DNA from: Fluviicola taffensis DSM 16823
GTDB lineage: Bacteria; Bacteroidota; Bacteroidia; Flavobacteriales_D; Crocinitomicaceae
Direction of reading: 5' to 3'
Length of the DNA: 64,000 nt
NCBI RefSeq assembly: GCF_000194605.1
Contig: NC_015321.1
Location: forward strand, 3,782,001 to 3,846,000
A model generated the notes under the pieces. It did not search any database. It worked only from the letters and a program-made list of their open reading frames with translations, and was not told the DNA's origin. Within the stretch, counting starts at the first letter, position 1, and every line of letters begins with the position of its first letter. A program made the translations under genes and the position numbers. Of the stretch, positions 34,780-44,623 are shown one piece after another.

Positions 34780-35091
34780 AAAAATAAAAAAATAATTTTT
34801 TAAACAAGTCAAAAAGTCAATAGGGGCAAGAGATATGAAATAAAAAAAGAAAACAGATGTAATGCTTTATGTTCCTGTTCAAGAATAAAATCACATAGAA
34901 ACAGAGGTCACATAGTGGGCTTTTGGTTGCGGAAAATACTATTTGATGACCATTTATTTCGATAGCTTATTAATAGGGTAATTCTATTCATAAGTGCTTA
35001 GGAATAGAGTTTGTTTTCAACTATTCCTTAAAATTATTCTCTACGTGTTCTATGTGACTCAAAGCTAAGACTTGCATGGGATAAATAAAAA
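34780..35091. other. Intergenic region with CACATAG-themed inverted repeat
   Basis: No gene is seen. ATCACATAGAAACAGAG near 34889 is matched by an inverted CTACGTGTTCTATGTGACT near 35040, about 150 bases away, so the region could form a long imperfect hairpin of the same general type as those at 3940-4200, 5652 and 23261. Confidence 0.4.
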
Positions 35092-35121
35092 AATCCCGCT
35101 GATCAAAAGACCAACGGGATT
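35092..35121 (-). terminator. rpsA terminator
   Basis: AATCCCG(C/T)TG pairs with its inverted copy around a short loop, and on the minus strand the stem is followed by a run of seven T. It lies 22 bases after the rpsA stop. A near twin occurs at 4233-4267. Confidence 0.75.
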
Positions 35122-35142
35122 CATTATTTTAAAAGATTGAGA

Positions 35143-36951
35143 TTACTCTCCGCCTTCCATTTTTTCTTTCAATGCAGCTAAAGCATCTAAGTCACCTAGA
35201 GTTGATTTCTCATTTCCTTGGTTGTTAGCTTTAACAGCTTGTGATGTAGAAGAACCAGCTCCACTTCCGCTAGTTGCACCTTTTTTACCAGCTGCAGGTT
35301 TTGCGGTAGTTTTTTCGTCTGTACCTTCTTCAAATGTACGAGTGTGAGAAACAACAATTTTCTTAGACTCTTTGTTGAATTCGATTACTTTGAAATCAAG
35401 TGTCTCTTCAACTTTGGCATTTGATCCGTCTTCTTTACGTAAGTGTTTAGAAGGACAAATTCCCTCAACACCGTAAGGAAGTGCTACGATACCAGCTTTA
35501 TCTTTTGTTTCGATAATAGTACCTTGGTGTACTGAACCTTCTCCGAAGATAGTTTCAAACACATCCCATGGATTTTCTTCCAATTGTTTGTGTCCTAAAG
35601 AAATACGACGATTTTCACGATCAATTTCCAATACAACTACTTCCATTTCGTCACCTACCTTACAGAATTCAGATGGGTGCTTGATTTTCTTTTGCCAAGA
35701 AAGATCAGAAATGTGAATCAATCCATCAACACCTTCTTCTAATTCTACGAATACACCGAAGTTGGTGAAGTTACGAACTTTAGCTTTGTGCTTAGTAGCA
35801 ACTGCATATTTAGCCTCGATTGCAGACCATGGATCTGGCATCAATTGTTTAATACCTAGAGACATTTTACGCTCTTCACGATCCAAAGTCAAGATAACAG
35901 CCTCAACTGTATCTCCAACTTGCATGAAGTCTTGAGCAGAACGTAAATGTTGAGACCAGCTCATTTCAGAAACGTGAATTAATCCTTCAACTCCTGCAGC
36001 GATTTCAACGAATGCACCGTAGTCAGCTAAAACAACAACTTTTCCAGAAACTTTATCACCAACAGCTAAGTTTGTGTCTAAAGCATCCCATGGATGTGGT
36101 TGTAATTGTTTTAAACCTAAAGCGATACGTTTTTTATCATCATCAAAGTCTAAGATAACAACGTTCAATTTTTGATCCAATTCAACGATTTCCTCTGGGT
36201 GGTTAACACGACCCCAAGATAAATCTGTAATGTGAATCAATCCATCTACACCACCTAAGTCGATAAACACACCATAAGAAGTAATGTTTTTCACAGTACC
36301 TTCTAATACTTGTCCTTTCTCTAGGCCAGAGATGATTTGTTTCTTTTGTTCTTCCAATTCTGCTTCGATCAACGCTTTGTGAGAAACAACAACGTTTCTA
36401 AACTCTTGATTAATCTTAACAACTTTGAATTCCATGTTTTTACCAACATAGATATCGTAGTCACGGATTGGTTTAACATCGATTTGAGAACCTGGCAAGA
36501 AAGCCTCAATTCCAAATACGTCAACAATTAAACCTCCTTTAGTACGACATTTTACGAAACCTGTGATAACCTCACCTGTACGCAATACGTCATTCACGCG
36601 AATCCATGCTTTGTGCATACGAGCCGTTCTGTGAGAGATAACCAATTGACCGCTTTTGTCTTCTTGGCATTCTACGAATACGTCTACTACATCACCAGCT
36701 TTTAATTCAGCATTGTAACGAAATTCTGAAGCAGCAACAACTCCTTCAGATTTGTAACCAACATTAATGATTACTTCTTTTTTGGAAACTGCTATAACAG
36801 TACCTTCAATAACTTCTTTCTCGTTAATTGAAGTTAGGGTTTTCTCATACGTGTCAGAAAGTTCTGAACGTTGAGCTAATGTGTACCCGTCTAACGCTAA
36901 TGCGTCCCAATCAAAATCCGCAGATCCCTGCGCGTTAATTTGTTTTGCCAT
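35143..36951 (-). CDS. rpsA: 30S ribosomal protein S1
   Basis: The 602-residue protein contains six S1 RNA-binding domains: about 45-112 (EGTVIAVSKKEVIINVGYKSEG), 130-195, 213-280 (GTVKNITSYGVFIDLGGVDGLIHITDLSW), 298-365, 385-452 and 470-535. Domains 3-5 show the best conserved DGLIH(I/V)S motif. The tail (540-602) is rich in K, G, S and T and ends in an acidic helix. S1 helps bring mRNA to the ribosome; with few Shine-Dalgarno sequences in Bacteroidota its role may be especially important. It is transcribed alone from a consensus promoter with a leader of about 97 bases. Confidence 0.95.
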   Translation of the reverse strand: MAKQINAQGSADFDWDALALDGYTLAQRSELSDTYEKTLTSINEKEVIEGTVIAVSKKEVIINVGYKSEGVVAASEFRYNAELKAGDVVDVFVECQEDKSGQLVISHRTARMHKAWIRVNDVLRTGEVITGFVKCRTKGGLIVDVFGIEAFLPGSQIDVKPIRDYDIYVGKNMEFKVVKINQEFRNVVVSHKALIEAELEEQKKQIISGLEKGQVLEGTVKNITSYGVFIDLGGVDGLIHITDLSWGRVNHPEEIVELDQKLNVVILDFDDDKKRIALGLKQLQPHPWDALDTNLAVGDKVSGKVVVLADYGAFVEIAAGVEGLIHVSEMSWSQHLRSAQDFMQVGDTVEAVILTLDREERKMSLGIKQLMPDPWSAIEAKYAVATKHKAKVRNFTNFGVFVELEEGVDGLIHISDLSWQKKIKHPSEFCKVGDEMEVVVLEIDRENRRISLGHKQLEENPWDVFETIFGEGSVHQGTIIETKDKAGIVALPYGVEGICPSKHLRKEDGSNAKVEETLDFKVIEFNKESKKIVVSHTRTFEEGTDEKTTAKPAAGKKGATSGSGAGSSTSQAVKANNQGNEKSTLGDLDALAALKEKMEGGE

Positions 36952-37054
36952 TTGGCTTTTTCTACTTGTATTTCAGGATGTTTCGTGATTCCTGAAAGAA
37001 ATGAATAATAACCTGTAAACGAAACTTACAGTGATTTCACTACGAAAACGGGTG

Positions 37055-37085
37055 CAAAGATACAACTATTACTTTTATTTACAAA
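37055..37085 (-). promoter_or_regulatory. rpsA promoter
   Basis: On the minus strand TTTG (37082-37085) and TATCTTTG (37055-37062) are separated by 19 bases, an excellent match to the Bacteroidota -33/-7 consensus. It predicts transcription from about 37048 and a 97-base leader before the rpsA start. Confidence 0.8.
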
Positions 37086-37721
37086 GAGTTGAGTATGGTA
37101 ATTGACTTTTTTTTAGAGAAATTAATTTTTAAAAATTTATTGATTAATCAATTGAATAATAAACTCTTGGATTCCTATTTTTAAATTAGGACTTCTTTTT
37201 TAATGTGTTGAAAGGGTCTGATTTGTTCAAAATAAGTAAACTTTTTATAGAACTAACTTTAACAATTTATCATTGAATAAGATAGGTCATTTTTGTAACC
37301 GATAGTGATAGACAAAATGCTTTTTGATTGAATTATTTCAGATAATACGAATTGAGTATTACCCGAAATTTTTCTAGTGAATACCTTGTGTTGATTAAAA
37401 AACATGAAAAAGTCAAACGGTTAATTATTGTGTAAAATTAAGGTTTAGAACGTTAAAATAATTACTTTTGCAGACTTTTAGTAGTTGATATATAACATTT
37501 CTAAAGTTAAGTAATTGATAACTAGAAATGTAAATTTCATTAACTCTTATCAACTATGTAATAAATTGGATTATTATAGCCAGTTTTGCAAAAAAATAAT
37601 TGGAATCTTAATTGTTAATATTCGCTTGAAACGTAGAAATGAAAAACCAATACCTAGAAATGTTTACTAGCTATAGTGGATTATATAAATATAGCGTCTA
37701 TAAAATAACTAATACTCTGCG
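37086..37721. other. Long AT-rich upstream region of the adhesin gene
   Basis: No gene is supported in these 636 bases. A TACTTTTG box at 37463-37470 is a candidate -7 element for the adhesin, predicting a leader of about 245 bases, but no -33 TTG is correctly spaced. The leader is AT-rich with no clear stable hairpin. Confidence 0.5.
37463..37470 (+). promoter_or_regulatory. Candidate -7 box for the SprB-like adhesin
   Basis: TACTTTTG matches TAnnTTTG on the plus strand, about 250 bases before the adhesin start. The -33 element is missing at 17-22 bases. Confidence 0.4.
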
Positions 37722-39299
37722 ATGAAAACGAAAATTCTACCAGCAAACCCGGACATGGGATGGGTCCGCTTTGCACTCTCCGTCATTCTCTTTTTATCTG
37801 TATCTTTTGCCTTTGCACAGCCAGGTAAAAGTGGGCCGGCTACAATTACGGCTCTTAATACTGTTGTGAATTGCTATAGTCCAGTTACCAATAACGTTGC
37901 TTCAGGTTCTTTGTCTGTTATTATAAATAACGCGGGAGGGAATAACTGTAATCTTGAATGTGGTGATTTGGTGATGATTTACCAAGCTCAGGGTGCTGAA
38001 ATTAATGCCGTAAATTCGGATGCTTATGGAACAATCAATGCTTATAACAACTCTGGATTATATGAATTCAACTATGTAGTTTCTTTAGCAGGTACGACAG
38101 TAACTGTTCAAAATCCATGGACAAATAATTACACTGCAGCAGGGCGTGTTCAGTTAATAAAAGTTCCTTCATATACAACACTTACTGTTAATGCTGGAGC
38201 GTCTATCGTTCCATTGCTATGGCAAGATGTCGCAGGAGGAAGGAAAGGAGGAGTTGTTGCAATTCATTCTTTTGGTACTGTTACTGTAAATGGAATGATT
38301 CAAGCAACCTCTTTTGGATTTAGACCAGGAGCAACAGAGCAAAATACAAGTGCAGCTGGCGGGGGAATTGTTACTGCTTTTGTATCAACAAATTCTAGTG
38401 ATGGTGCTGAAAAAGGAGAAAGTATTGCTGGTTTTGGTCCTGAGTATACTACTGGAGCATATAATCGTGGAGCACCTGCAAATGGTGGAGGTGGTGGAAA
38501 TGGTCACAATGCTGGCGGCGGTGGCGGTTCTAATGGAAATAGTGGAATTGCATGGAATGGTCAAGGTTCAATGTGTACGGCTTGCCCAGGAACAGCAGCT
38601 TGGTTATTAGATCCTTATGTGATTGCTAATGGAAATGTGTTAACTACTTCATCTGGAGGAGGACGCGGAGGATATTCTTATGGCTCAAGTAATCAAAACG
38701 CACTTGCTGTTGCACCTAGTAACACGAATTGGGGAGGTGATAACAGAGACCCTAATGGTGGTTGGGGAGGTAGACCTTTAACAATTGCACCTCAAACTCG
38801 GATCTTTTTCGGCGGCGGCGGGGGAGCAGGTGATTCAAATAATGGTTCGAATGCACCAGGTGGAAGTGGTGGTGGAATTGTTTATATTATTGCTCCAAAC
38901 ATAGCTGGTTCAGGAAGTATTCGCTCTCAGGGAGGAGCAGCTATCAATCAAATTGCAAATAATAATGGTTCAGCGAACGATGCTCCTGCTGGTGGTGGTG
39001 GTGGTGGAACAGTTATCATTAAAGGAACTGTTGCGAATTCATTGTTGTTAGATGCTGTTGGTGGAAAAGGTGGCGATCAAGGTCCGTTAGGTACAGAAAG
39101 TGAAGGTCCTGGCGGTGGCGGTGGCGGTGGCTTTATTGCGATTACTGCTGGAGCTCCAACTCAGAATATTGCTGGAGGACAAAGTGGTATGACATTGTCG
39201 TCTTCATTAACTGAATTTGTTGAGAATGGTGCAACGAATGGGGGGGGCTGGACAAACAACAACTGTTCCAAGTACATTCATAAACTATATTGCCCCTGA
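37722..39299 (+). CDS. N-terminal part of a frameshifted SprB-like adhesin (glycine-rich stalk)
   Basis: The 525-residue frame starts with a signal peptide whose hydrophobic core is about residues 15-32 (ending FAFAQ). Residues 35-200 form a beta-rich domain, and 230-490 are very glycine-rich (GGGGNGHNAGGGGGSNG, GGGGGAGDSNNGSN), as in some secreted Bacteroidota proteins. After residue 505 the frame passes through eight consecutive G (39240-39247) and then reads 20 unrelated residues to a stop at 39299. The next frame continues smoothly from the same point. The intact protein probably continues into the SprB-repeat frame downstream. Confidence 0.85.
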   Translation: MKTKILPANPDMGWVRFALSVILFLSVSFAFAQPGKSGPATITALNTVVNCYSPVTNNVASGSLSVIINNAGGNNCNLECGDLVMIYQAQGAEINAVNSDAYGTINAYNNSGLYEFNYVVSLAGTTVTVQNPWTNNYTAAGRVQLIKVPSYTTLTVNAGASIVPLLWQDVAGGRKGGVVAIHSFGTVTVNGMIQATSFGFRPGATEQNTSAAGGGIVTAFVSTNSSDGAEKGESIAGFGPEYTTGAYNRGAPANGGGGGNGHNAGGGGGSNGNSGIAWNGQGSMCTACPGTAAWLLDPYVIANGNVLTTSSGGGRGGYSYGSSNQNALAVAPSNTNWGGDNRDPNGGWGGRPLTIAPQTRIFFGGGGGAGDSNNGSNAPGGSGGGIVYIIAPNIAGSGSIRSQGGAAINQIANNNGSANDAPAGGGGGGTVIIKGTVANSLLLDAVGGKGGDQGPLGTESEGPGGGGGGGFIAITAGAPTQNIAGGQSGMTLSSSLTEFVENGATNGGGWTNNNCSKYIHKLYCP

Positions 39300-42200
39300 A
39301 ATTACAGCTACTGTCAATACACCTGTTTGTGTTGGAAATGCGATTAATTTCACAACGGTAGTTTCCATTCCTGGTGGAACTTACGCTTGGACAGGTCCAA
39401 ATAGTTATACATCAACGGCAGCAAATCCTACAATTGCTAGTGCTGCTTTAACTCATACAGGTAATTATAGAGTGATTTATACAACTCCTGGAGGATGTAA
39501 GGACACCTTCATCGTTGCTTTGGTGGTAAATCCGAATCCAGTCATCAGCTTAATTGGAACGAATTTATCTTGTGCAACTCCATGTAATGGAACCATTAAT
39601 GTCAATTTTACAACGAGTACAACTGCTCCATATACCTATGCTTGGAGTAATGGAGCATCTACTCCAAATCTTTCCGGATTGTGTGCAGGAAACTATTCAG
39701 TGACAGTTACGGACGCTAAAACTTGTACGGCAACAGCAAATACGACACTTACAGCTCCAGCTCCGCTTGTTGCAGCAATTGTCAAAACTAATGCAACCTG
39801 TAATAACGTTTGTAATGGAACAATTACAGTAAACGCATCTGGAGGAACGGCTGCTTATCAATACAGTTTAAATGGGGCTACAAATCAAGTGTCAAATAGT
39901 TATACTGCTTTATGTGATGGTGCTTACTCAGTAGTTGTAACAGATGCAAATAGCTGTACGGTTACTGTAAACTCAACTATTACTGAACCGACACCTCTTA
40001 ATTTAGCTTTGGTTTCAACAGTTCCTGCAACATGTGGGACTAGCAATGGTTCATTAACAGTGAGTGCTACTGGTGGTACAACTTCTTATACGTATACAGT
40101 GGGTGCCGTAACTCAAGCATCTGGCACATTTACAGGTTTAACTCCAGGGATACATAATGTAATTGTTACTGATGCAAATGGGTGTACCAAAAATTTATCA
40201 GTTACTATCGTAGCAGCTAATTCTCCTGTAGCTTCTATTTTGAGCCAACAGCCGGTTAGCTGTTTTGGAGGATTTAATGGCTCTGTTATTATAGGAGTCA
40301 CTGGAGGAACGGGGCCTTATACTTATTCATTGAACCCTGGACCAACGAATCAAGCATCCAATTTGTTTAGCAATTTACAGGCAGGATCTTATACCGCAAG
40401 AGTAACAGATATAAATGGGTGTTTTAATACTATTCCAGTTATAATTGTTCAACCAACACAACTTACTTATACAACAGCTTTAACAAGTACATCTTGTTTT
40501 GGAGTTTGTGATGGTCAAATTCAAATTACTCCCTCAGGCGGTACGGCTCCCTACGATTTTTCTCATGACAATGGTTTAACATTTACGCTGGCAAACCCAA
40601 TTTTGAATTTGTGCGCAGGTAATATCGATGTAGTTGTTCGTGATTCGAAAGGTTGTTTAACGAACTCTACGGTTGTAATAACTCAACCAACTGCTGTTTC
40701 AGCGACTTTTGTAAAAGTAGATCCAATTTGTAATGGTTCTTGTGATGGTTCAATTACGGTAACTGCTTCTGGTGGAACACCAACGTATTCTTACAGTTTA
40801 AATGGTGCTGCTTCACAAACCTCGAATGTAATTTTGAATGTATGCGCTGGAAATCAAGATGTCGAAATTACTGATGCTAATGGGTGTACATTTGAGGTGA
40901 ATCCAACATTGGTGAATCCTCCAGCAATTCAAATTGATACCCTTTCAATGACTGAATCAAATTGTGGATTCAACAACGGGGAATTAGTAGTAACAGCAAC
41001 AGGTCCTAATCCAGGATTTCAGTACTCTATCAATACGGATCCATTTCAACCTTCAGGTGTTTTTCCTAACTTATTCGCAGGTGCATATCTTGTTCATGTA
41101 ATGGATGATATTGGTTGTCAAGACAGTATTTACTTTGGTGTAAATGACGTTGAAATGGATGGTATTTTAATTTCTCAAGCAGATCCATTGTGCTTTGGTT
41201 CATTTGACGGAACTGTTGAGGTTACCAATGTCAATGGATTAGCTCCAATTTCTTTTGAACTAGATAACTCTGGAGCGCCTCAATCATCCGGTTTCTTTCC
41301 TAATTTGTCTGAAGGAAGTCACATTGTAACTATTTATGATGGCGGTTTCTGTGTATTTACGATTCCATTAAACTTAAGTCAGCCAGATCCAATTACATTT
41401 GATCAAATTGTTTCAAATGTGGCTTGTAATGGCGGATCTACAGGTGAAATAGAATTTACAAATGTTATTGGAGGAACGGGTGCTTATCAATTTAGTATTG
41501 ATGGAGGAAATGTATTTGATGTGCCAACAACGTATTCCAATTTACCAATTGGAGGATTTGATTTAGTAGTTATGGATGTCAACGGTTGTATGGAATTTGG
41601 ACATGTTGATATTGATCAATCTCTTCCAATTGAAATTTCAAACAATAAAGCAGATTTAACTTGTTTTCAAAATACCTCTGGATTTATTCAATTAGGAGCA
41701 ACGGGTGGAAACGGAGGTTTTCAATATTCGATTACTGGTGGAGCACCGTTCTCCGCATCAAGTTCATTCTTTGGTTTGTCAGCACAAGTTTATAATGTTG
41801 TTGTAACGGATCAAGAAGGATGTGTGCAGGATACCACTATTACATTGATTGAGCCAGCAGATTTAATTGCAAGTGCGGTTCCAACAGATGTGTTATGTAA
41901 TAATGCCTGTGATGGAATAATAATAGGAAATGCTTCTGGAGGAACAGTTTCTTACATGTACAGCGTCGATGGAGGTATTATTTTTAATGTTACAGGTACC
42001 TTCAATAACTTATGTTCAGGACCGTATGACTTAATTGTAACAGATATAAATGCATGTGCTGATACTGCGACTACAACAATTGGCTCACCAGCTGGTGTTA
42101 CTCTTAGTGTAACTTTAACTCCTTCCACATGTGGAAATGCAAATGGAGAGATTGATATGAGTTTAGCAGGTGGAACAATTCCTTACACTTATAGTATCGA

Positions 42201-44508
42201 TGCAGGAACTACTTTTGTCTCAACAAATGTATTCAATGGTCTTACAGCTAATGATTATGAACTGGAGGCAGAGGATGCGAATGGTTGTGGTGTAGATTCA
42301 ATTGTTACGATTTTAAATTTAGTTTCACCAGTAATTTCTGGAGTTTATGTAACAGAGCCAACTTGTTTCAGTATTTGTGATGGTATTGCACACGTAAGTG
42401 GTACAGGAGGAACTGGGGCCTTAACTTTTGAATTGAATGGGGTAACTCAAACAGATAGTATTTTCAATGGTCTTTGTGCTGGAACTTACGATGTGGTTAT
42501 ATCAGACGTTAATTCTTGTACGGATACATTGAATGTGATTATTAACCAGCCAGATACTTTAACATTTACGTCACTGGGAACAAATTTGACTTGTTTCCAA
42601 AATAGCTCTGGTTCCATAGATATTACTGCTATTGGAGGAACTGCTCCGTTTGAATATTCGTATGACAATGGAGGAACATTCGTGTCTTCAAATACACTTC
42701 AAGTTATTCCTGCAGGAACTTATAATTTGATTGTTCGTGACGATCATAATTGCCAATCTATAGGGAGTCAAGTATTAACTCAACCAGGATTATTAACTGC
42801 AACACTCACCATTACAGATCCAACTTGTTTTGGATTTAACAATGGTTCCGCTGTTGCAAATACAATTGGAGGAACGCTTGCTTATACCTATCATTGGAAT
42901 AATGTGGCAGGACCATCCAATACGAATTCAAATTTAACGAGTGGAAATTACACGCTTCAAATTACAGATGCAAATAACTGTGCGTTTGATACGACTTATG
43001 TAATTACTGACCCTGCTGAGTTTGTGATTGATTCAACGACACATGTAAATACTTCTTGTAATACTTTTTGTGATGGTTCAGCAACGATTTATGCGCCTGG
43101 AGGAGTTTCATTTAGCTTTGACAATGGAGCCACATTTAATCCAGCGAATACTTTAGGCGCACTTTGTGCGAATGCTTACCAAGTTCAGGCTACAAATGCT
43201 GCAGGATGTATTGCAATAAGCTCTGTGCAAATTGAACAACCACTTCCAGTTCAATTGTTTTCATCTCTTGATAGCTTGATGTGTACGGGTGATACCATTC
43301 CATTATTTGCAGTTGCATTTGGCGGAACAACACCTTACACCTACACTTGGAGTAATGGATTTGTTGGACAAACTCAAGACGTGATTCAATCGACACCTGC
43401 TATTTACACAGTTTCTGTGGCAGATGCGAATGGTTGTACAACTGCTGCACCAAACTCAGTAAATTTGACAATGCTTCCAATCTTCGCTTATTCGATCTTC
43501 GGAGATACATCCATTTGTAGCGGTAATCCAATAACCTTGTTGGTGAATGTTACAGATGGAGCTCCAACTTACACGTATCAATGGAGTACTTCAGTGAATG
43601 ATACTTTGAATAATGTTACTGTGAATCCAACAGCAGCAACTCTTTATAATGTGACAATTTCAGATGTTTGTGTGACAGTTGATACAAGTATTCAAGTGAA
43701 CTTGTACAGTGTTCCTACAGCTCAGTTTGTTACTTCTGATCAAGTTGGTTGTAGTCCATTAAATGTTACTTTTTCAAATGATTTAGCGATTACAAACCTT
43801 CAGAATTGTACGTGGACTTTTTCAGATGGTCAAACGTTTAATGGATGTGGAAGCATAAATGCAACATTTACAAACCCTGGTTGCTACGATGTTATTTTCA
43901 CTGGTAACACAACTGATGGTTGTCCTGTAACTGGAACATTTGCATCTGCAGTTTGTGTATATGATAATCCAGTTGCAAATTTTAACCATTCTCCAAGTCT
44001 ACCAACAGAATTGAATAATACGGTTCAGTTTACGAATTTGTCTTATGGTGAAACGACTTATAACTGGAACTTTGGAACTTCTTATGGAACTTCAACAATT
44101 GAGAATCCAACACATAGTTTCCATGGAGTAAGACCAGATGAGACGATCACGGTTTGTTTGACTGTTACCTCTGAGCATGGTTGTGCAGATTCAATCTGTA
44201 AAGCAATCAAGTTTTTCAGCGATTTCTTGGTTTGGGTTCCCAATACATTTACACCTGATGGAGATGAATTCAATAATGTATTCAAACCAATCTTTTCTAA
44301 AGATAGAGAGATAGACGATTACACATTAATGATCTTTAATCGTTGGGGAGAAGTGGTATTCGAATCGCACGATACTGAGTTTGGATGGGATGGAACTTAC
44401 CATGCGGAATATGTTCAAGACGGTGTTTATACCTGGATGATTGAAGTGAAAGATGGGTTGAAAAATAAAAGTGAGAAGTTCACAGGACACGTGAATAAAT
44501 TGCAATAG
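39217..44508 (+). CDS. C-terminal part of a frameshifted SprB-like adhesin with SprB repeats and gliding-motility domain
   Basis: This frame gives up to 1,763 residues, but the real coding part begins at the G8 run near 39240 (AGQTTTVPSTFINYIAPEITATVN). There is no signal peptide of its own, which supports the frameshift view. An Ig/PKD-like domain is followed by about sixteen or seventeen SprB-type repeats of 75-85 residues, each with a C(N/F)xxCxG(S/T)I-type opening and a VTDxNxC phrase. Then come PKD-like domains (AQFVTSDQVGCSPLNVTF; ANFNHSPSLPTE) and a gliding-motility C-terminal domain (FNRWGEVVFESHDTEFGWDG). Export by T9SS and a role in surface adhesion or gliding are inferred from SprB of Flavobacterium. 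Confidence 0.88.
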   Translation: MLRMVQRMGGAGQTTTVPSTFINYIAPEITATVNTPVCVGNAINFTTVVSIPGGTYAWTGPNSYTSTAANPTIASAALTHTGNYRVIYTTPGGCKDTFIVALVVNPNPVISLIGTNLSCATPCNGTINVNFTTSTTAPYTYAWSNGASTPNLSGLCAGNYSVTVTDAKTCTATANTTLTAPAPLVAAIVKTNATCNNVCNGTITVNASGGTAAYQYSLNGATNQVSNSYTALCDGAYSVVVTDANSCTVTVNSTITEPTPLNLALVSTVPATCGTSNGSLTVSATGGTTSYTYTVGAVTQASGTFTGLTPGIHNVIVTDANGCTKNLSVTIVAANSPVASILSQQPVSCFGGFNGSVIIGVTGGTGPYTYSLNPGPTNQASNLFSNLQAGSYTARVTDINGCFNTIPVIIVQPTQLTYTTALTSTSCFGVCDGQIQITPSGGTAPYDFSHDNGLTFTLANPILNLCAGNIDVVVRDSKGCLTNSTVVITQPTAVSATFVKVDPICNGSCDGSITVTASGGTPTYSYSLNGAASQTSNVILNVCAGNQDVEITDANGCTFEVNPTLVNPPAIQIDTLSMTESNCGFNNGELVVTATGPNPGFQYSINTDPFQPSGVFPNLFAGAYLVHVMDDIGCQDSIYFGVNDVEMDGILISQADPLCFGSFDGTVEVTNVNGLAPISFELDNSGAPQSSGFFPNLSEGSHIVTIYDGGFCVFTIPLNLSQPDPITFDQIVSNVACNGGSTGEIEFTNVIGGTGAYQFSIDGGNVFDVPTTYSNLPIGGFDLVVMDVNGCMEFGHVDIDQSLPIEISNNKADLTCFQNTSGFIQLGATGGNGGFQYSITGGAPFSASSSFFGLSAQVYNVVVTDQEGCVQDTTITLIEPADLIASAVPTDVLCNNACDGIIIGNASGGTVSYMYSVDGGIIFNVTGTFNNLCSGPYDLIVTDINACADTATTTIGSPAGVTLSVTLTPSTCGNANGEIDMSLAGGTIPYTYSIDAGTTFVSTNVFNGLTANDYELEAEDANGCGVDSIVTILNLVSPVISGVYVTEPTCFSICDGIAHVSGTGGTGALTFELNGVTQTDSIFNGLCAGTYDVVISDVNSCTDTLNVIINQPDTLTFTSLGTNLTCFQNSSGSIDITAIGGTAPFEYSYDNGGTFVSSNTLQVIPAGTYNLIVRDDHNCQSIGSQVLTQPGLLTATLTITDPTCFGFNNGSAVANTIGGTLAYTYHWNNVAGPSNTNSNLTSGNYTLQITDANNCAFDTTYVITDPAEFVIDSTTHVNTSCNTFCDGSATIYAPGGVSFSFDNGATFNPANTLGALCANAYQVQATNAAGCIAISSVQIEQPLPVQLFSSLDSLMCTGDTIPLFAVAFGGTTPYTYTWSNGFVGQTQDVIQSTPAIYTVSVADANGCTTAAPNSVNLTMLPIFAYSIFGDTSICSGNPITLLVNVTDGAPTYTYQWSTSVNDTLNNVTVNPTAATLYNVTISDVCVTVDTSIQVNLYSVPTAQFVTSDQVGCSPLNVTFSNDLAITNLQNCTWTFSDGQTFNGCGSINATFTNPGCYDVIFTGNTTDGCPVTGTFASAVCVYDNPVANFNHSPSLPTELNNTVQFTNLSYGETTYNWNFGTSYGTSTIENPTHSFHGVRPDETITVCLTVTSEHGCADSICKAIKFFSDFLVWVPNTFTPDGDEFNNVFKPIFSKDREIDDYTLMIFNRWGEVVFESHDTEFGWDGTYHAEYVQDGVYTWMIEVKDGLKNKSEKFTGHVNKLQ

Positions 44509-44549
44509 AAAATAGATGCACTAGTATAGTTTATCTAACTTAGAATATG

Positions 44550-44588
44550 AACCGTCTGTTTTCAAATTGAAGCAGACGGTTTTTCTTT
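44550..44588 (+). terminator. Terminator of the SprB-like adhesin gene
   Basis: AACCGTCTG and CAGACGGTT pair perfectly around a 14-base loop, followed by TTTCTTT. It is 41 bases after the adhesin stop. Confidence 0.8.
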
Positions 44589-44620
44589 GACGTAATATTG
44601 CGGAATTACGTCAAAGAAAA
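44581..44620. terminator. Bidirectional terminator between convergent genes
   Basis: Perfect 16-base arms (44581-44596 and 44605-44620), TTTTCTTTGACGTAAT and its complement, enclose an eight-base loop. It overlaps the T-tail of the preceding terminator and ends just before the stop of the convergent oxidoreductase gene, which it should terminate. Confidence 0.8.
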
Positions 44621-44623
44621 AAA

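Noticed and set aside
34718-34807. Hydrophobic N-terminal extension of the PadR regulator
   Set aside because: It would start upstream of the promoter and adds a membrane-like segment foreign to PadR proteins.
38490-39160. GGTGGC-rich stretches as a slippage tract
   Set aside because: They keep one frame and encode a glycine-rich region; only the pure G8 run at 39240 coincides with a frame change.
39530-43260. Possible CRISPR or satellite array in the adhesin region
   Set aside because: The periodicity comes from divergent protein-coding SprB repeats of variable length; no identical short repeats with unique spacers exist.
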